Of a stretch of 64,000 nucleotides of DNA, positions 33,503 to 45,945 are shown one piece after another. A program made the translations under genes and the position numbers. This DNA comes from Cephalotus follicularis (Eukaryota > Streptophyta > Magnoliopsida > Oxalidales > Cephalotaceae), in NCBI GenBank assembly GCA_001972305.1, contig BDDD01001764.1:195626-259625 (forward strand), given 5' to 3'. The number at the start of each line of letters is the position of its first letter. The stretch's first letter is position 1. Under the pieces are notes generated by a model. It saw nothing but the letters and a program-made list of their open reading frames with translations, was not told where the DNA came from and ran no database searches.

Positions 33503-35216
33503 CAATTGAAAGAAGAGAACTTATTTTAAGCAAACCTTGGGTTTGCCCAACAAGTTATGAGCTCTTGACAAGGTTCCTCACATGAATAACAATGATGGAA
33601 GGCAATGGTCGGATACGTGCTTGGTCCATGTTCGTTATCACTTGATATTGATTTTATTAGAGGGGTTTTATGGTCTTCAATATTGGCAATCCCATTATTA
33701 GTACAATTGATAGATAGATGGAATAATATGGAGAGAATGTTGGAGTCTCTAGCACGTCACATTTAAACTGAGCATGCATCTCTACATGTTACCCTAATGG
33801 TAATCATAGAATTTTAAATTAATGGTATCATCCTAGGTAGTTTATTACAATAACGCTAATATCCCATACAAGCCATAGGTGTCAAAAATATTACAATTTA
33901 AAAGTCTTCTACCTTCTCCATTAGTCATTCGCCGCGACTTCGCCAAGTAAACAAACTACTTCTAATTATAGATGAAAAGAAACTCGATTTCAAATCGAGG
34001 GATTTACAAATGGAAGAGAGAATGTTTAAATGGATTGCATATTAGGAGAGTAGAGGTATGAAAGCCTTAATTAAAACAATATCACAAACACCAAACATTA
34101 AAGAAATAAAACTACCATACATTCAACACGTGAATAAAAACCATCCATCTAGCCTAAAGTCCATGAACTACCTTCATGTATTTATTAATTCAATCTCATT
34201 GAATATATATAAGACAAAAGTATGAGTAATTATGAGTACACAAACTATAACCAAGTCTAGGACAAAATTTTAAAATTTTTGGCTCGATTCACTATTCATC
34301 ATGACCCGGGACGTACTAGGTCCCACAAAGAATTGAGCCTTGGTTACTATTTATCATGGGCCTAAGAGGTACTAGGGCCCACCAATAATTGGGACTTAAT
34401 GACTGTTCATGGTTCAACCATTCAATTAGGGTTAGGGCTTGGGATAGTTAGGATTGACCAAAAACCCTAACTAGTGCCATGTGTCATCCATTCACACATG
34501 CCACTTGTCCTTTGATCAAACCCTTCATCACATGAGATAACTTCAACCCTAAAGATAAGTTCAAATCCTAGCCATCTATCTCATGGATGGATCCAAGGAC
34601 AAAGATTGAATATTGCATAAAATCTGCTTTATTGAAGGTGGACACATTCTTCCTTAAATTAAGGAAATTGTCATAGAAATATCATAACACTTATCTAACA
34701 CTCCATCCTTCCATTAATGCCATTCATGGTCTGCCCGCATTAGCCATCTCACTCACTCAACCTTCACATCTCCTTTTAATGTAAAACTTACATCAAAATT
34801 AAATGCATCTCTTACATCTAACAATACATTCATATCAAACATAACTTTTATATTAAAGTTTATGGATTTACTAACATTTGAGATATTAAAGTGAGTAAGG
34901 TACATATTAATATGTCTCACATAGTATAAAGAAAAGGGACTTTATACATTAATGTCATAAAGTGTGTTTGTCATCATCTTCATTAAGATGACTCAAACGC
35001 TTCAAACAAACTTCGTTAATGTAGTTTGAAGCTCACTTGGGCCGAAAATTTCAAGGGATTTTGGGACATGATTAAGGTAATTTTTAGGCTTAGGTCAAAG
35101 AGAGAAAAATGTCCCTAACATACACACAATAACATTGGTGCCCTCAAAAATCAAAACAAAACTATTGTATTCATCATTTTAATGCTTAACCTTACACAAA
35201 TTTTTAGGTCTCGAAA
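33503..35216. other. Non-coding stretch, probable copia-2 5' flank or LTR remains
   Basis: No domain and no clear LTR ends are seen. It lies upstream (minus sense) of copia-2 gag, so the 5' LTR may be here in decayed form. At 34291-34410 a unit of about 55 bp is repeated just over twice (ctattcatcatg...gtactagg...cccac). cgaaa at 35212-35216 could be the left target duplication of the family-E array. Confidence 0.5.
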
Positions 35217-35227
35217 TGTAGTGCCCC

Positions 35228-35265
<38 letters not shown>

Positions 35266-35286
35266 AATAGAAAAGAAAAGAAAAGG

Positions 35287-35308
35287 GCCTGGCGTTTTAA
35301 CGCCAGGC
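35287..35308. other. Perfect inverted repeat near the start of E LTR 1
   Basis: The arms GCCTGGCGTT and AACGCCAGGC surround a TT centre. S2 has ACCAGGCGTT and AACGCCTGGT at the same place (46297-46318), so paired changes keep the symmetry. LTRs 2 and 3 keep only the right arm. Confidence 0.75.
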
Positions 35309-35438
35309 ACTTTAACACGTCAAAGAGAGGGAGACGTGAGAGAGAGAATGGGAGACAGGGAGCGGGAGAGAGAGAGAGAGACGCCGGAGAAGATGATGAT
35401 GTGAGCGAGCGAAAGACGCAGGTCCTCCACTGCCAACG

Positions 35439-35980
35439 GTAAGCTCCTTCCTTCTCCTCTCCTTTCTTTTCTTTCCTCTGTCGCCCGACGCCTTGCCACT
35501 ACCGTGCGTTCCACCTCCGGAAATCATCACGGGTAGAGCGGGTTTTGGTCATGACGACTAGCTCTTCCCCTTTTTTGTGGCTATTGAGGCGTTGTTCAGC
35601 CAAAAACGGCCAGGAATGGTTAACTGAGTTAACCCAACGAGCTTGACTCACTGCCTGCTGTGACCGTCGGTTCCTTGGTGAGTCTCGATGAGTTTAAGGC
35701 GGGGATGTGTTAATCTGAAGATGGTGTGGTGTTTTTGGGTGGTGGCCGGAGCTGTTGAACGTATGGCAAGTCAACTCAGTGAGTTGACTCACTGCTGGCT
35801 GTGACTGTGCGATTCACGGTGAGTCATGGCTACCAGTGCATAGATTGGCCAATTTGGAGCATGTTTATGGTGTAGTCGGAGTTTCAATGTGTTGGCCGGA
35901 ATTTGGTCAGAACTCCGGTGATGATAATTTGTATTTGCTACCTATGAGTAGATTGTAACAGAATGTGATGGTTATTGCAG
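35439..35980 (+). other. Putative intron 1 of E LTR 1
   Basis: The donor is CAACG|GTAAGC and the acceptor is ggttattgcag. Equivalent sites lie at 59874 and 60388 in LTR 2, and the donor recurs at 63576 in LTR 3. Inferred from splice-site consensus and conservation only. Confidence 0.35.
35777..35794. other. CAGTGAGT-TG-ACTCACTG inverted repeat
   Basis: Eight-base arms pair perfectly around TG and include a TGACTCA (GCN4/AP-1-like) core. S2 has the same 18-mer at 46918-46935 and a 19-bp form with 9-base arms at 46776-46794. LTR 2 has a decayed form near 60181. Confidence 0.6.
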
Positions 35981-36460
35981 TGATACAAGAGAAAGAGAAT
36001 TTTGTTGACACGAGATGGAGCTGTGCTCGTAACGACGAGTGAAGATTAGAGGAGGTAGCGGTTCATCGATTGTACTGCAAGTCCTCCCGACTCACAAGCT
36101 CAGCTGTTAACAGGTAGGTATACATATGCTCTGATGGAATGTGCCCAGATGACTAGTGACTCGATCCCATTCGCATACGCCGGTATGGGACAGTGGTATA
36201 TGAATGGTTGATCACTAGAGTGCGGTCTTACTGATTTACTTGCATTCATGCATTCTGAATGGATGGTATGGATTGTTATGCTATTCATTGATGATTTTGT
36301 GCTAAGAGAATTGTTATGGTTATGCATGATTGATGATTGTATGGCTTAATGAATTATGTACTGGTATAAGAGACAAATCACTGATTAAATGAATTGAAAG
36401 GGACACGTGACTGGACCCTCAGTGGGGACACACGACTTGACCATTAATGTAATTGAGGGA

Positions 36461-37140
36461 TGATGGGTGTCGTTAGGCCGAATCAAAATTACACTAATTT
36501 AACAATTTAGCAAGTGAAAGTGGGGATCGTTCCCTCGAAGAGCTGAAAGGAGATGCTATAAAAATAAACTTAGGATGTAGCTAAACAAAAATAACGAATA
36601 CGAAATTAATTTAATCTAAGCTAACAATGCAAATAAAATGGATTGAAAAGAGGATAGGTTTTGAATTAAACTAATTTAATGAAAAACTAAACAATTCAAA
36701 TTAAATATCTAACGTAAACTAACAAAATAAATAAATAAATAAAATAATATGAAACAGCAATCCCGTAGATGTGAGAATCCCCGCATGTATATATATAATC
36801 AAATTCATCGCACAAGTTTCAGTTTAGCGCAGAAATTTACCGAATTAACCTTGGTACAGCATATCCTGTCAAACCTTGATACTCTCAAAAGGCTGATTGG
36901 TTAAAGGTCGCCTTTGATTAACACAACAAACTAGTGATTTAGCCTAGGTACAACCTATCCTGTCACACGTTGACACTCTCAAAAGGTTGATTGGTTAAAG
37001 GCTGTCATTGGTTCAATCACATAAAAAAAAGTATTGCATGATATATATGAAATAAAGCTACTAACAATAAATCATCGAAACAGATTTTATATATTAAAAA
37101 TTTTTCTCATCAATGTTGTCACTACATTAATAAGAAAAAG
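36461..37140 (-). repeat. Element D 3' LTR, segment 1
   Basis: Aligns with 55356-56035, including two copies of the ctatcctgtcac..tctcaaaagg block. It ends at the insertion of F (TSD aaaag, 37136-37140). Confidence 0.9.
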
Positions 37141-38307
37141 TGTCACACCCCGTTATTCCAAATACATTAGACAACATATATGGTGATATCAGGAATAAAT
37201 ATAATCCAGCATTTCCAATAACAATCCAAAATAACATAAGTGGAAGCAATTAAAACTGAATTACAAGTCATCCGCACGCAGCCCATACTACGTGAAGGCA
37301 TAAACCAACAATTATCCTTACATAAGGAATGTACAACAGAGTACGGGATATGATCTGTCATTTCAAAATACAGTACAACATTAAAAAAATAACAACCTTA
37401 AGTCAAAAATAGAAGCTCTCCATACTTCAGCCGCAATCCTCAAGTCTTATCTTAATCTGTAATTGTAGGGGTTAGCCGTTGTCCTCACTTGGCTAAGTAA
37501 GAAGATAATGCATGCTAAGGAATATATGGATGCAACATGTATGACAGTTTATATTTAAAAGATCATTTTAGTATGCCAATACATAAGCAATCATGCCAAG
37601 TGGCCATAGACAATACAATGCAAGAATACCGCACAAGGGTATAATCAATTCATCCTGGTTTGGGTGTCACATGTCGCTACCTCCTAGCTCCGACTACGCA
37701 CCACCTATCCATCACTCTACACTCCGAGATGATAGATAAGGTAACATTCACTACCAGCGTTGGTGAGTAGTTTAACAATAAGATCTGCAATGCAGATATG
37801 TTTGGGTGGATACTCTGGCCAACTCCTGGCACCCAGGATCACCTCCGTAGTCAGTGACATCCTCCATCACTCGACTAACGGCAATAACAAAGACAATCAA
37901 TTCAATCAATTCAGTTCAATAATAATATCACATATATGTATAATATGCAATATAAAAGTTGTTTTGTTTAGAAACATTAACAATTCATTTATCGTACATC
38001 TCTTAGGAGGAAAATGATATCAATTCAATAGCAGTTTCCAGTTTGGGAAACAAAATAGTAGGTACCTCACATAGGAGAAAAATCAGTTGTCCTTTTAGCA
38101 ATAATCTTTCATTCGAAAATGATAATTATTATCATGAATAGTGCATATAGCACTTAGTAGTTCAATCTTTAGAAATATGGAAACAGTAGGTTTATAACAA
38201 TCACTGGTATATGCTAATTAACAGTAGAATATCCAGAAACCATAGCAAGACAGTAGCAATTAAAATTAAAGTCTGAACAGGACATATATCAGAACTTTAG
38301 CCCAGGA

Positions 38308-38421
38308 CAGTCGGCTGTTCTAAAGCACATTCGGCTGTTTTAATTGAGCAGTCGACTGTTTTGTCTTAACAGTCGACTGGATGGGGATGGGTAGTCGACT
38401 GTCATGTAGAACAGTCGACTG
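38308..38421. repeat. CAGTCGACTG array 1 in the F 3' LTR
   Basis: Six sites start at 38308, 38328, 38349, 38370, 38392 and 38412, with intervals 20, 21, 21, 22 and 20 bp. Two sites read tcggctg. The array is missing from the 5' LTR because of its deletion. Confidence 0.9.
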
Positions 38422-39497
38422 CTTCTGGCCAGAAATGCAGGTAGTAGCAGGTTAGTATATTCTAATGTCTAATACAATTCAATCAGTGCATGAAATCAAG
38501 CAGAAAATAAACATACATGACATGCATACTCATATCTTCCAAAATATGTCATTACCCCTACCTCAATTGGTATCCCAAGATCAATTGTAATTGATCTTTC
38601 TCTTTGAGTTTCCAAGCCTCATTCTCCACCAACCAATCCTTCCAAATCCAGCAGAATTAATCTATGCAATGCATGTTTTGGAGATTCAGTCACTTAATCA
38701 GTAGGTTAACTAGTTATCCAGTTGCAATTACTACTTCAATAGTAGTTAATCAAGAGTTCATTAAGTCCCCCTTTTCATTATCAATAACTTTTCTCCATTA
38801 TTCACTTCTACTTCTAGTAACTACCATGCTTGCATGTTACAGAAGGTGTATACATGTTTAGTCATCATACACATACTTAGAGACAACTGTAAAAACAACC
38901 CTAATCAGATCATAGGTTTATCAACAATTCTCTAAGCTCATGTCCATGTTCTTACTCCCTTACATTATCATTCCAATTCAATTCTAGAAGTTGTTAACCT
39001 TAAACCATGTTAATAGAAGACATCTAACCCTCCTAGTTACATCACTAACAGTTACTACATCAGCAGGAAGCTCGAATTTGGAAGTTACCAGGAGGAATCC
39101 AAAGCTTCCAAGTCCCCTTTTGCACTCTAAGCCTTCAACATGCATTCACTTGCCAACAATTCTCCAGCAATTCTTCTCTTCCATGGTGTTTTTCTAACAC
39201 ACAGTAAGCTCATGGACAGCTGATATAAAGGCTTAGGAACCTTTGAATTCACCAGATTACCTTACTCAGTTTTCTCTCATTCCTTCTCTCTCTCACACGC
39301 ATTCCTCTTTCTCACCATTCTCTCTTTCCATTTCAGTTTGCAGGTCTGCAGAGAACAGGCAAGCACTCCTTTTGGCATGTTCTAGCAGCTGGTGACTTCG
39401 CCTAACACCTGTCCTTCATGCAATGCCTTTTGATTTCATCACACAGGCATGCACAGACACCTGTTCTGTACTGATCCAGTTCACTGTCTTCAACAGG

Positions 39498-39555
39498 CAG
39501 TCGACTTTCACAACACGCATCAGACAGTCGACTGTTCCCCTGTGACTGTCGGCTG
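39498..39555. repeat. CAGTCGACTG array 2 in the F 3' LTR
   Basis: Sites at 39498, 39525 and 39546, intervals 27 and 21 bp. Confidence 0.8.
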
Positions 39556-39697
39556 TCGATGGCTGTTTTTGGTAATTTTAGGTTCATTTGCTCAATTAAA
39601 CCAAACAAACAGTATAACAATTGGACATTAAAATTAAATAAATGCACATTTTATTCATCAATATTAATGTACACGAATTGAATTTGCGGTTATTACA

Positions 39698-39711
39698 TTC
39701 CCCCCTCCTTC
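39698..39711 (-). promoter_or_regulatory. Polypurine tract of F
   Basis: On the minus strand GAAGGAGGGGGGAA lies directly before the LTR start TGTAATAACC. Confidence 0.85.
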
Positions 39712-39742
39712 AAAAAATTCATCCTCGAATTTAGCCTTTACA

Positions 39743-41220
39743 TTACATTCCGAACAAGTGGGGAAATGTCTCCCTCATTTCTTTCTCACGCTTCCACGTA
39801 GCTTCCTCCGCTCCGTGAAATGGCCACAACACTTTTACCATAGGAATGGTCTTGTTCCTTAGAACCTTTTCCATTCGATCCACTATCCTTGCCGGCCTTT
39901 CCTCATATGTCAATCTAGGACTAATGAATCCAGGATCGTAGCTCAAAATGTGAGATGGGTCATGTACGTATTTCCATAACATTGAAACATGAAATACGTT
40001 ATGCACGTCTGAAAAACTAGGCGGTAGAGCAATCTGATATACTACCTCACCCACTCTATCTAGTATCTCGTAAGGTCCAATATACCTTGGAGCCAACTTC
40101 CCTTGGAGGCCAAAACGGTGTATCCCTTTCAAAGGCGAGATCTTCAAGAAAACACGATCCCCCTCCTCGAATTCTAGCTTCCTTCTCTTGCTATCGGCGT
40201 AACTCTTCTGCCAACTTTGTGCAGCTAGCAGTCTCTTCTTAATCATCTCCACTTTATCAGTGGTCTCCTGTACCAGGTATGGTCCCAGCACTTGTCTCTC
40301 ACCTACCTCGTCCCAGCAAATAGGTGATCTGCACTTTCTCCCTTACAAAGCTTCATATGGAGCCATTCCAATGCTGGTGTGAAAACTGTTGTTGTAGGAG
40401 AACTCAATCAGTTCCAGATGATCCTCCCAACTCCCAGCAAAATCAATCATGCAAGCCCGTAGTATATCCTCTAGAGTCTGAATAGTACGCTCGGACTGTC
40501 CGTCAGTCTGGGGGTGGAATGCAGTCCTAAAGTTCAAGGTTGTTCCCATAGCTGTTTGGAACTTCTTCCAGAACCTTGAAGTAAATCTAGCATCTCGATC
40601 ACAAACGATACTGACCGGCACCACATGCGGTCTCACTATCTCCCGGATATACAATCGAGCAAGCTTCTCGATAGAATACGTCAAGTTCATCGGAAGGAAG
40701 TGAGCAGACTTAGTGAGTCTGTCCACCACCACCCACACTGCTTCATGCTGATTTCGTGACCTCGGCAATCCTGACACGAAGTCCATGGTCACATGCTCCC
40801 ATTTCCATTCAACCACTAGTAACGATTGTAGCAGTCCCGCAGGTTTCTGATGTTCAGCCTTCACTCTCTGGCAGGTCAAAAATCTTGCTACATATTTAGC
40901 AATCTCCGGTTTCATACCACTCCACCAGTGGTTCTATTTCAGATCGTGCCACATCTTGGAACTTCCAGGGTGAACACTGTATCTTGACTTGTGAGCTTGT
41001 TGTAGTAGCTCATTGTTGATGCTCTCGTCACCCGAAACACATATCCTCCTTCGGAACATCAATATGCCACTGGTATGAATGGAGAACTCAGAATCAGTGT
41101 CTAAGTTCTCCACAATTTAGAATCACTGTACTGAGCAGTCAGAATACGCTCCAGAAGTTCCGGTTGTGCTCTCAAACTTGCCACTATAACTCCACGGGAA
41201 ACCATGAACGGATTCCATCT
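39743..41220 (-). pseudogene. Element F integrase with chromodomain-like tail
   Basis: The zinc region (41220-40916) is decayed. The core at 40915-40343 has TMDFVSGLPRSRNQ, DRDARFTSRF and [14 protein letters not shown], so the D, D and E positions are present. A stop after IGMAPYEAL separates it from 40291-39743, which has RYIGPYEILDRVGEVVYQI and VFHVSMLWKYVHDP. The tail NKTIPMVKVLWPFHGAEEAT ends with the EMRETFPHLF block of Tekay-like chromoviruses. It would insert the cDNA and guide it to chromatin, but the frame is broken. Confidence 0.88.
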
Positions 41221-41880
41221 CTAAAATTCCTCCAATAGCTTCCACTGTGAAACCATTGCTCCAGCAATCATTGACTTGCGACTCAGCGCATCAGCCACTA
41301 CATTCGCCTTTCCCGAGTGGTATTGAATATTGCAGTTGTAGTCATTAAAGAATTCCACCCATCGCCTTGGTCTCATGTTGAGCTCCTTCTGGGAAAACAA
41401 ATACTTCAAACTTTTATGGTCAGTAAAGATCTCAAACTGAGCACCATAGAGATAGTGCCTCCATTTCTGCAAAGCAAACACTATGGCTGCCAACTCAAGA
41501 TCATGTACGGGATAATTTTACTCGTATGGATCCAACTTCCTTGATGCGTATGCAATCACTCTACCATGTTGCATAAGAACGCATCCCAATCCCTTCCCAG
41601 AAGCATCAGTATGAACAGTGAAACCCTCATTACCGTCCGGTAAGGCCAACACTTGAGCCGAAATAAATCGACTCTTCAACTCTTGGAAACTTGCCTCACA
41701 AGAATCATCCCATACAAAACTGGACTTCTTCTGAGTTAGCTGTGTCAACGATGTTGTGTGTTTCGAAAACCCTTTGATGAATCTTCGGTAATAGCCAGCC
41801 AATCCCAAGAAACTACGGACCTCTGTAACATTCCTTGGTTGGGTTCGAAGGATCCACTGACAATCCTTAACTTGACCCAA
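41221..41880 (-). pseudogene. Element F RT end and RNase H
   Basis: Frame 41880-41518 carries [40 protein letters not shown] and [13 protein letters not shown], then a stop. Frame 41493-41221 carries [20 protein letters not shown] and [10 protein letters not shown], then [16 protein letters not shown]. One frameshift separates it from the RT frame and one stop divides it. Confidence 0.88.
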
Positions 41881-43285
41881 TGTGACCTAGGAAAGTCAAA
41901 TGATCTAGCCAAAAATCGCACTTGCTGAATTTGGCGTATAGCTGTTCCTTCCGTAGTGTCTGCAATACAATCTTCAAGTGCTGCATGTGTTCATCAATGC
42001 TCTTTGAATAGATCAGGATGTCATCTAAGAATATAACAATAAACTGATCAAGATAGGGTCGGAACACTCTGTTCATCAAACACATAAAGGCTGCAGGAGC
42101 ATTCGTCAAACAAAACTGCAGTATCAGAAATTCATAATGCCCATATCTGGTTCGAAATGCGGTCTTCTCCACATCACCTTCTCTGATCCTCAACTGATGA
42201 TAACCCGTTCTTAGGACAAGTTTGGAGAATACAGTTGAGCCTTGCAATTGGTCGAACAATTCCTCAATATGTGGCAGAGGATGCTTATTCTTCACAGTCA
42301 GTTGATTTAGCAACTTGTAGTTGATGCATAGCCACATCGATCCATCCTTCTTTTTCACAAACAGAACCGGTGCACCCCACGGTGATACACTCGGTGTGAT
42401 AAAGCCTTTATCAAGGTAATCCTGTAATTGAACCTTCAACTCCTTCAGTTCGGCATGAGCCATATGGTACGGTACTCTGGATATAGGAGCAGTTCCAGGC
42501 AATAGCTCAATACTGAACTCTATATCCCTCTCTGATGGCAACGAAGTGAGATCATCTGAAAACACATCAGGAAATTCACATACAACAGGCACTTGTTCAA
42601 TACTGAGCGTACCTTTCATATGATCAATCACATACGCCAAATAGCCCTCGCATCCTCGCTTCAGATACTTCTGTGCTCGAGTATATAAAATGATCGGAGC
42701 AGTAGCATTCTTCTCCCTGATAAACTTGCTCTCAGTCCCATCATGAAGGTAAAATGTCATCATCTTGTTGTAGCAATCCACACAAGCATGATGAGCATAC
42801 AACCAGTCCATCCCCAAGATTACATCGAAATCCTGGATAGGTAGCACTATCAGGTCAGCAGATAATTGTATCCCAGCCACCATGATCTCACAGTCTTTCA
42901 TAACAGTATCAGATAGAAGACAAGTACCCGCAGGAGTACTCACTTCCAATACATACGGTAGTCTAGAAGTAATACCATGCAAATTGTGAGCAAATTCAGA
43001 TGCAATGAATGAATGCATTGCACCAGGGTCAATCAATACATGAGCTAGTATGCCAGATATGTAAATAGTACCTCTTACAACAGTAGTAGATTCTGGCACA
43101 TCATCTTTAAACAATGTGTAGACCCTATCTTTCACAATCCCTTTTCCAGTGTCTTTTCGCGGTTGAGCAGCCGCAACATTACCACTAGCACCAGCACTTC
43201 CTTGTTGGTCGCGTGCTTGATCCCTCATCATCGGGCAATTATTCATCATGTGATCCTGTGAACCACACCTCAAGAACTTTCCCAT
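41867..43285 (-). CDS. Element F zinc-finger, protease and RT ORF (472 aa)
   Basis: An open frame on the minus strand. A knuckle-like [11 protein letters not shown] lies near aa 8. The protease region reads [17 protein letters not shown]; the usual active-site triplet D-S/T-G has Pro in the middle, so activity is doubtful. DVILGMDWL follows. [48 protein letters not shown] (normally KIDL), FLDDILIYS. It ends by frameshift at FLGHIGSS. Several substitutions in normally fixed RT residues mark it as decaying despite the open frame. Confidence 0.85.
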   Translation of the reverse strand: MGKFLRCGSQDHMMNNCPMMRDQARDQQGSAGASGNVAAAQPRKDTGKGIVKDRVYTLFKDDVPESTTVVRGTIYISGILAHVLIDPGAMHSFIASEFAHNLHGITSRLPYVLEVSTPAGTCLLSDTVMKDCEIMVAGIQLSADLIVLPIQDFDVILGMDWLYAHHACVDCYNKMMTFYLHDGTESKFIREKNATAPIILYTRAQKYLKRGCEGYLAYVIDHMKGTLSIEQVPVVCEFPDVFSDDLTSLPSERDIEFSIELLPGTAPISRVPYHMAHAELKELKVQLQDYLDKGFITPSVSPWGAPVLFVKKKDGSMWLCINYKLLNQLTVKNKHPLPHIEELFDQLQGSTVFSKLVLRTGYHQLRIREGDVEKTAFRTRYGHYEFLILQFCLTNAPAAFMCLMNRVFRPYLDQFIVIFLDDILIYSKSIDEHMQHLKIVLQTLRKEQLYAKFSKCDFWLDHLTFLGHIGSS

Positions 43286-44298
43286 TTTCTTCCAGCATTC
43301 GGTCTCATCATGGTTCGGGCGACCACAAAAGGTACATCCACCTGCATTCTGTTGACTGTTTCGGCTAGGAGTCCTTGATCGTGAGTTATTGTGTTGAGAA
43401 ACTCCTTGCCCTCGGTTACCAGACTTTGCCGATTTAGCAGGATGTTACTTTCTTGCCCCTGTGACTGTGCGGTCCTTGATTGATTAGCACGAGCCCGTTC
43501 TGACCTCCTTTCATTGGCATCATCTTCAAGAATCATCGCCCTCTCAGCAACTTCAACAAAAGAGGTCAGCTGCAACATCAAAAGTTTAGACCTGATGTCA
43601 GGTCGAAGGCCTTTTAGAAACCTTCGGATCATCCGTGATTCACCCTCTACCAGATAAGGTGTATGTCTTGCTAGCTCCACAAATCTGGTCTGGTACTGAG
43701 CTACCGTCATGTCTCCTTGACATAACTCCATCAATTCTGTCTCCCATCGGTCACGCTCTATCTGTGGCATATAAGCCTCAAGGAACTCGGACTGAAATCT
43801 GTCCTAAGTCCGGTCAAGTCCACGGGCCTCCCATTTTGCTTCAGTCCTTTCCCACCAGTAAGTAGCCTCACCCCATAAATGGTACATAGTAAAATTGAGT
43901 TTCTGCTCATCGGTACACTCCAAAGTAGCAAATATTTTCTCCAGGTCTCTAATCCACTGCTCGGCCACAGTAGCATTCAGTTCACCATTGAAAGTCAGAG
44001 GATTCTGTCTCATGAAGCGCTCCAGATCTCGGCCAAATCCACCGCCATGGCAAGCTTCAGGAGAATGATGATAGGTCCGGTTCGCCTCATACATTTGCCG
44101 AATCTGTTCCATGTTCGCCGCATTAGCTTGCATCTGCTGTTGAAAGAGATCAGCCATGCGGTCAAAGTGACTCCTCTCATCATCCACTGGGGGAATATTC
44201 ACTCCTTCATTCACTGCCGGGTCAATTCCAGGTACCGGCGGTGCGTTCACACCTTCATCAGCTCTACGCCTTCCTCTTCTACCTCTTCGTAGATCCAT
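43270..44298 (-). pseudogene. Element F gag
   Basis: Starts at 44298 (MDLRRGRRGRRRADEGVNAP). Capsid motifs: NPLTFNGELNATVAEQWIRD, EKIFATLECTD, GEATYWWERTEA. It has an in-frame stop at 43804 (Trp position) and continues FQSEFLEAYMPQIERDRWET, VAQYQTRFVELARHTPYL, RRFLKGLRPDI. Near 43450-43300 the frame shifts before the first zinc knuckle ([14 protein letters not shown] in another frame). A polycistronic gag-pol is expected for the family. Confidence 0.87.
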
Positions 44299-44387
44299 TC
44301 AGTTTCCTATATGGAATGACATAATCATTAGGAAACAATCCACTTAAATTTCCGAGAAACTTATCCCAGCTAGCATATATGGAATAT

Positions 44388-44399
44388 GCTCCGATACCA
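44388..44399 (-). promoter_or_regulatory. Primer-binding site of F (tRNA-Met type)
   Basis: On the minus strand TGGTATCGGAGC lies three bases after the 5' LTR end. It matches the initiator-Met site at 11 of 12 positions. Confidence 0.88.
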
Positions 44400-44402
44400 T
44401 GC

Positions 44403-45687
44403 TGCCACACCCCGTTATTCCAAATACATTAGACAACATATATGGTGATATCAGGAATAAATATAATCCAGCATTTCCAATAACAATCCAAAATAACATA
44501 AATACTCATATCTTCCAAAATATGTCATTACCCCTACCTCAATTGGTATCCCAAGATCAATTGTAATTGATCTTTCTCTTTGAGTTTCCAAGCCTCTTTC
44601 TCCACCAACCAATCCTTCCAAATCAAGCAGAATAAATCTATGCAATGCATGTTTGCGAGATTCAGTCACTTAATCAGTAGGTTAACTAGTTATCCAGTTG
44701 CAATTACTACTTCAATAGTAGTTAATCAAGAGTTCATTAAGTCCCTCTTTCCATTATCACTAACTTTTCTCCATTATTCACTTCTACTTCTAGTAACTAC
44801 CATGCTTGCATGTTACAGAAGGTGTATACATGTTTAGTCAGCATACACATACTTAGAGACAACTATAAAAACAACCTTAATCAGATCATAGGTTTATCAA
44901 CAATTCTCTAAGCTCATGTCCATGTTCTTACTCCCTTACATTACCATTTTAATTCAATTCTACAAGTTGTTAACCTTAAACCATGTTAACAGAAGACATC
45001 TAACCCTCCTAGTTACATCACTAACAGTTACTAAATCAACAGGAAGCTCGAATTTGGAACTTACCAGGAGGAATCCAAAGCTTCCAAGTCCCCTTTTGCA
45101 CTCTAAGCCTTCAACATGCATTCAGTTGCCAACAATTCTCCAGCAATTGTCCTGTTCCTTAGTGTTTTTCTAACACACAGTCAGCTCATGGACAGCTGAT
45201 ATAAAGGCTTAGGAACCTTTGAATTCGCCAGATTACCTTACTCAGTTTTCTCTCATTCCTTCTCTCTCTCACATGCATTCCTATTTCTCACCATTCTCTC
45301 TTTCCATTTCTGTTTGCAGGTTGCAGGTCTGCAGAGAAAATGCAAGCACTCTTTTTTGCATGTTCTTACAGCTGGTGACTTCGCCTAACACCTGACCTTC
45401 ATGCAATGCCTTTTGAATCAACCACACAGGCATGCACAGACAGCTGTTCTGTACCGATCCAGTGGACTCTCTTCAACAGGCAGTCGACTGTCACACCATG
45501 CATCAGGCAGTCGACTGTTACCCTGTGACAGTCGGCTGTCGTAGGCTGTTTTTGGTAATTTTAGGTTCATTTGCTCAATTAAACCAACAACCACAAACAG
45601 TATAACAATTGGTCATTAAATTCAAATAAGTACACATTTTATTCATCAATATTACAATGTACACGAATTGAATTTGCGGTTATTACA
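44403..45687 (-). repeat. 5' LTR of F with internal deletion (1285 bp)
   Basis: Matches 37141-37238 and then jumps to about 38526, so about 1.28 kb is missing near 44500. The missing part includes GTCGAC array 1. The remaining array (45460-45538) is kept. Confidence 0.9.
45460..45538. repeat. CAGTCGACTG array in the F 5' LTR
   Basis: Sites at 45460, 45481, 45508 and 45529, intervals 21, 27 and 21 bp. This is the counterpart of 39498-39555, with one further site kept. Confidence 0.85.
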
Positions 45688-45692
45688 AAAAG

Positions 45693-45945
45693 TGTCTTAC
45701 AAACATGCAATTAAACTTGAAACCAAAATTGAAATATATATATATAACATGGGTTCATCTACATCTAGGGATTAGAAATACTTAACCGGACATGACGATG
45801 AAAACAGATATCTTCAATGAATTCTTCATCTCCATGCCCTTGCTGTCGGCTCGCTACTGCGTTTTTCTACTTCTGTAATTGCGTTCTCTGTCTCAATTGT
45901 CCACCTCCCCTTTTCTACTTTCTTATGCAATATATATATATATAT
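45693..45945 (-). repeat. Element D 3' LTR, segment 2
   Basis: Aligns with about 56036-56291 of the 5' LTR, from tgtcttac to the (AT)n run where S2 inserted. Confidence 0.88.

Larger units (their letters stand above)
35217..36460 (+). repeat. Family-E LTR 1, first segment
   Basis: Contains a (TA)n run at 35230-35263, a perfect 10-bp-arm inverted repeat at 35287-35308, GA-rich sequence, splice-like sites (donor 35439, acceptor 35980, donor 36114), TGACTCA-type motifs at 35650-35830 and the start of a gggacacgtgactggaccct repeat. It is cut by element D at 36461 (TSD aggga). Confidence 0.88.
37141..39697 (-). repeat. 3' LTR of F (full, 2557 bp)
   Basis: On the minus strand it runs TGTAATAACCGC to GGGGTGTGACA. 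It holds two GTCGAC clusters (38308-38421 and 39498-39555) and a TC-rich segment near 39270-39330. No gene. Confidence 0.9.
37141..45687 (-). mobile_element. Chromovirus element F, TSD aaaag
   Basis: Perfect aaaag duplications at 37136-37140 and 45688-45692, inside the element D LTR; the intact D LTR at about 56030 shows the empty site. The minus-strand element has a 3' LTR at 37141-39697 (2557 bp), polypurine tract, pol, gag, primer site and a 5' LTR at 44403-45687 (1285 bp, with about 1.28 kb deleted). The coding region covers all domains but is broken in several places. A Tekay-like chromovirus. Confidence 0.92.

Noticed and set aside
35182-35530. GA-rich ORFs at the start of E LTRs (also near 59681 and 63299)
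   Set aside because: Low-complexity Arg/Glu or Ser/Leu translations of (GA)n and (TA)n sequence in the presumed leader.
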